Below are positions 63,927 through 64,000 of a stretch of 64,000 nt of DNA, one piece after another. The DNA lies in assembly GCF_019052805.1 (NCBI RefSeq), contig NZ_JAHQRJ010000001.1, forward strand, positions 1,550,001 through 1,614,000, in the 5' to 3' direction. Under the pieces are notes generated by a model. It was given only the letters and a program-made list of their open reading frames with translations, was not told the origin of the DNA and searched no databases. Within the stretch, counting starts at the first letter, position 1, and the number at the start of each line of letters is the position of its first letter. The translations under genes were made by a program, and so were the position numbers. This DNA is from Noviherbaspirillum sp. L7-7A (lineage in GTDB: Bacteria; Pseudomonadota; Gammaproteobacteria; Burkholderiales; Burkholderiaceae_D).

Positions 63927-64000
63927 TCAGCGTTGCCGCAGCACGCGTTCCGAAATTTGCACGAACTGCCTGGCCACTGCCTCGGTGTTGTTACACCGCG
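63927..64000 (-). CDS. C-terminal end of a further minus-strand gene (partial)
   Basis: The last 74 bases read on the minus strand as an open frame ending in TGA at 63929-63927, coding CNNTEAVARQFVQISERVLRQR. The composition and position upstream of a GT2 gene suggest the tail of another EPS gene such as a glycosyltransferase, but the fragment is too short to identify. Confidence 0.45.
   Translation of the reverse strand, partial: RCNNTEAVARQFVQISERVLRQR

Overview
The window is GC-rich chromosomal DNA of a betaproteobacterium, most likely Burkholderiales and probably Oxalobacteraceae (Herbaspirillum, Noviherbaspirillum or Massilia-like). This rests on the class I PHA synthase next to phaR, the ACAD/MaoC fatty-acid genes, the rnr-rlmB-cysE-yceH order and, above all, a large exosortase A (XrtA/PEP-CTERM) exopolysaccharide locus. 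The lineage is inferred from gene content; no database search was run. No insertion sequence, prophage, integrase or CRISPR array was seen.

Layout. (1) 1-8276: storage and housekeeping genes: phaR (partial), phaC, a small membrane protein, pgeF and rluD (coupled), bamD, yaaA, a PIN-domain protein, an aminotransferase and a glutathione transferase. (2) 8443-16896: acyl-CoA metabolism. It holds an enoyl-CoA hydratase, a histidine phosphatase, a kinase/ACAD pair resembling the two halves of ACAD10/11, a YfcG-like GST, two MaoC proteins and a two-subunit acyl-CoA dehydrogenase. A doublet of inverted REP-like palindromes and a terminator lie at 12430-12697. (3) 17222-26564: glycan genes. A GT39/GT2/LPG-synthase-like trio runs into a strongly AT-rich segment (about 20170-26880) with three glycosyltransferases and two acyltransferases, ending at tRNA-Leu(UAA). 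The composition change falls inside the LPG-synthase-like gene. (4) 27166-29032: YdcF-like protein, periplasmic protease, small unknown gene.

(5) 29244-45541: the exosortase A-associated EPS locus: manC, PLP decarboxylase, acyl-CoA ligase, prsR, prsK, epsB-type sugar transferase, a GNAT/FemAB-like protein, two alpha/beta hydrolases, an acyl carrier protein and the TPR lipoprotein prsT. The exosortase gene itself and PEP-CTERM substrates are not in the window. (6) 45612-50694: a housekeeping block (yceH, cysE, rlmB, rnr, tRNA-Leu(CAG)). (7) 50860-64000: more surface-polymer genes (galE, VanZ-like, lytic transglycosylase). Next comes a compact HPr-rel-A-type cassette: a Tat-signal protein of unknown function, a PqqD-like protein, an HprK-related kinase and a nucleotidyltransferase. 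Then follow glycosyltransferases and a Wzx-type flippase.

The genes probably work together as follows. ManC and GalE supply nucleotide sugars, EpsB starts the lipid-linked repeat, the GT2/GT4 enzymes extend it, Wzx flips it, and PrsK/PrsR (sigma-54 dependent) control expression. The least understood part is the Tat protein/PqqD/HprK/nucleotidyltransferase cassette at 54471-57458. Its three enzyme types also occur together as tailoring genes in some lasso-peptide clusters, but here the neighbour is a roughly 230-residue exported protein.
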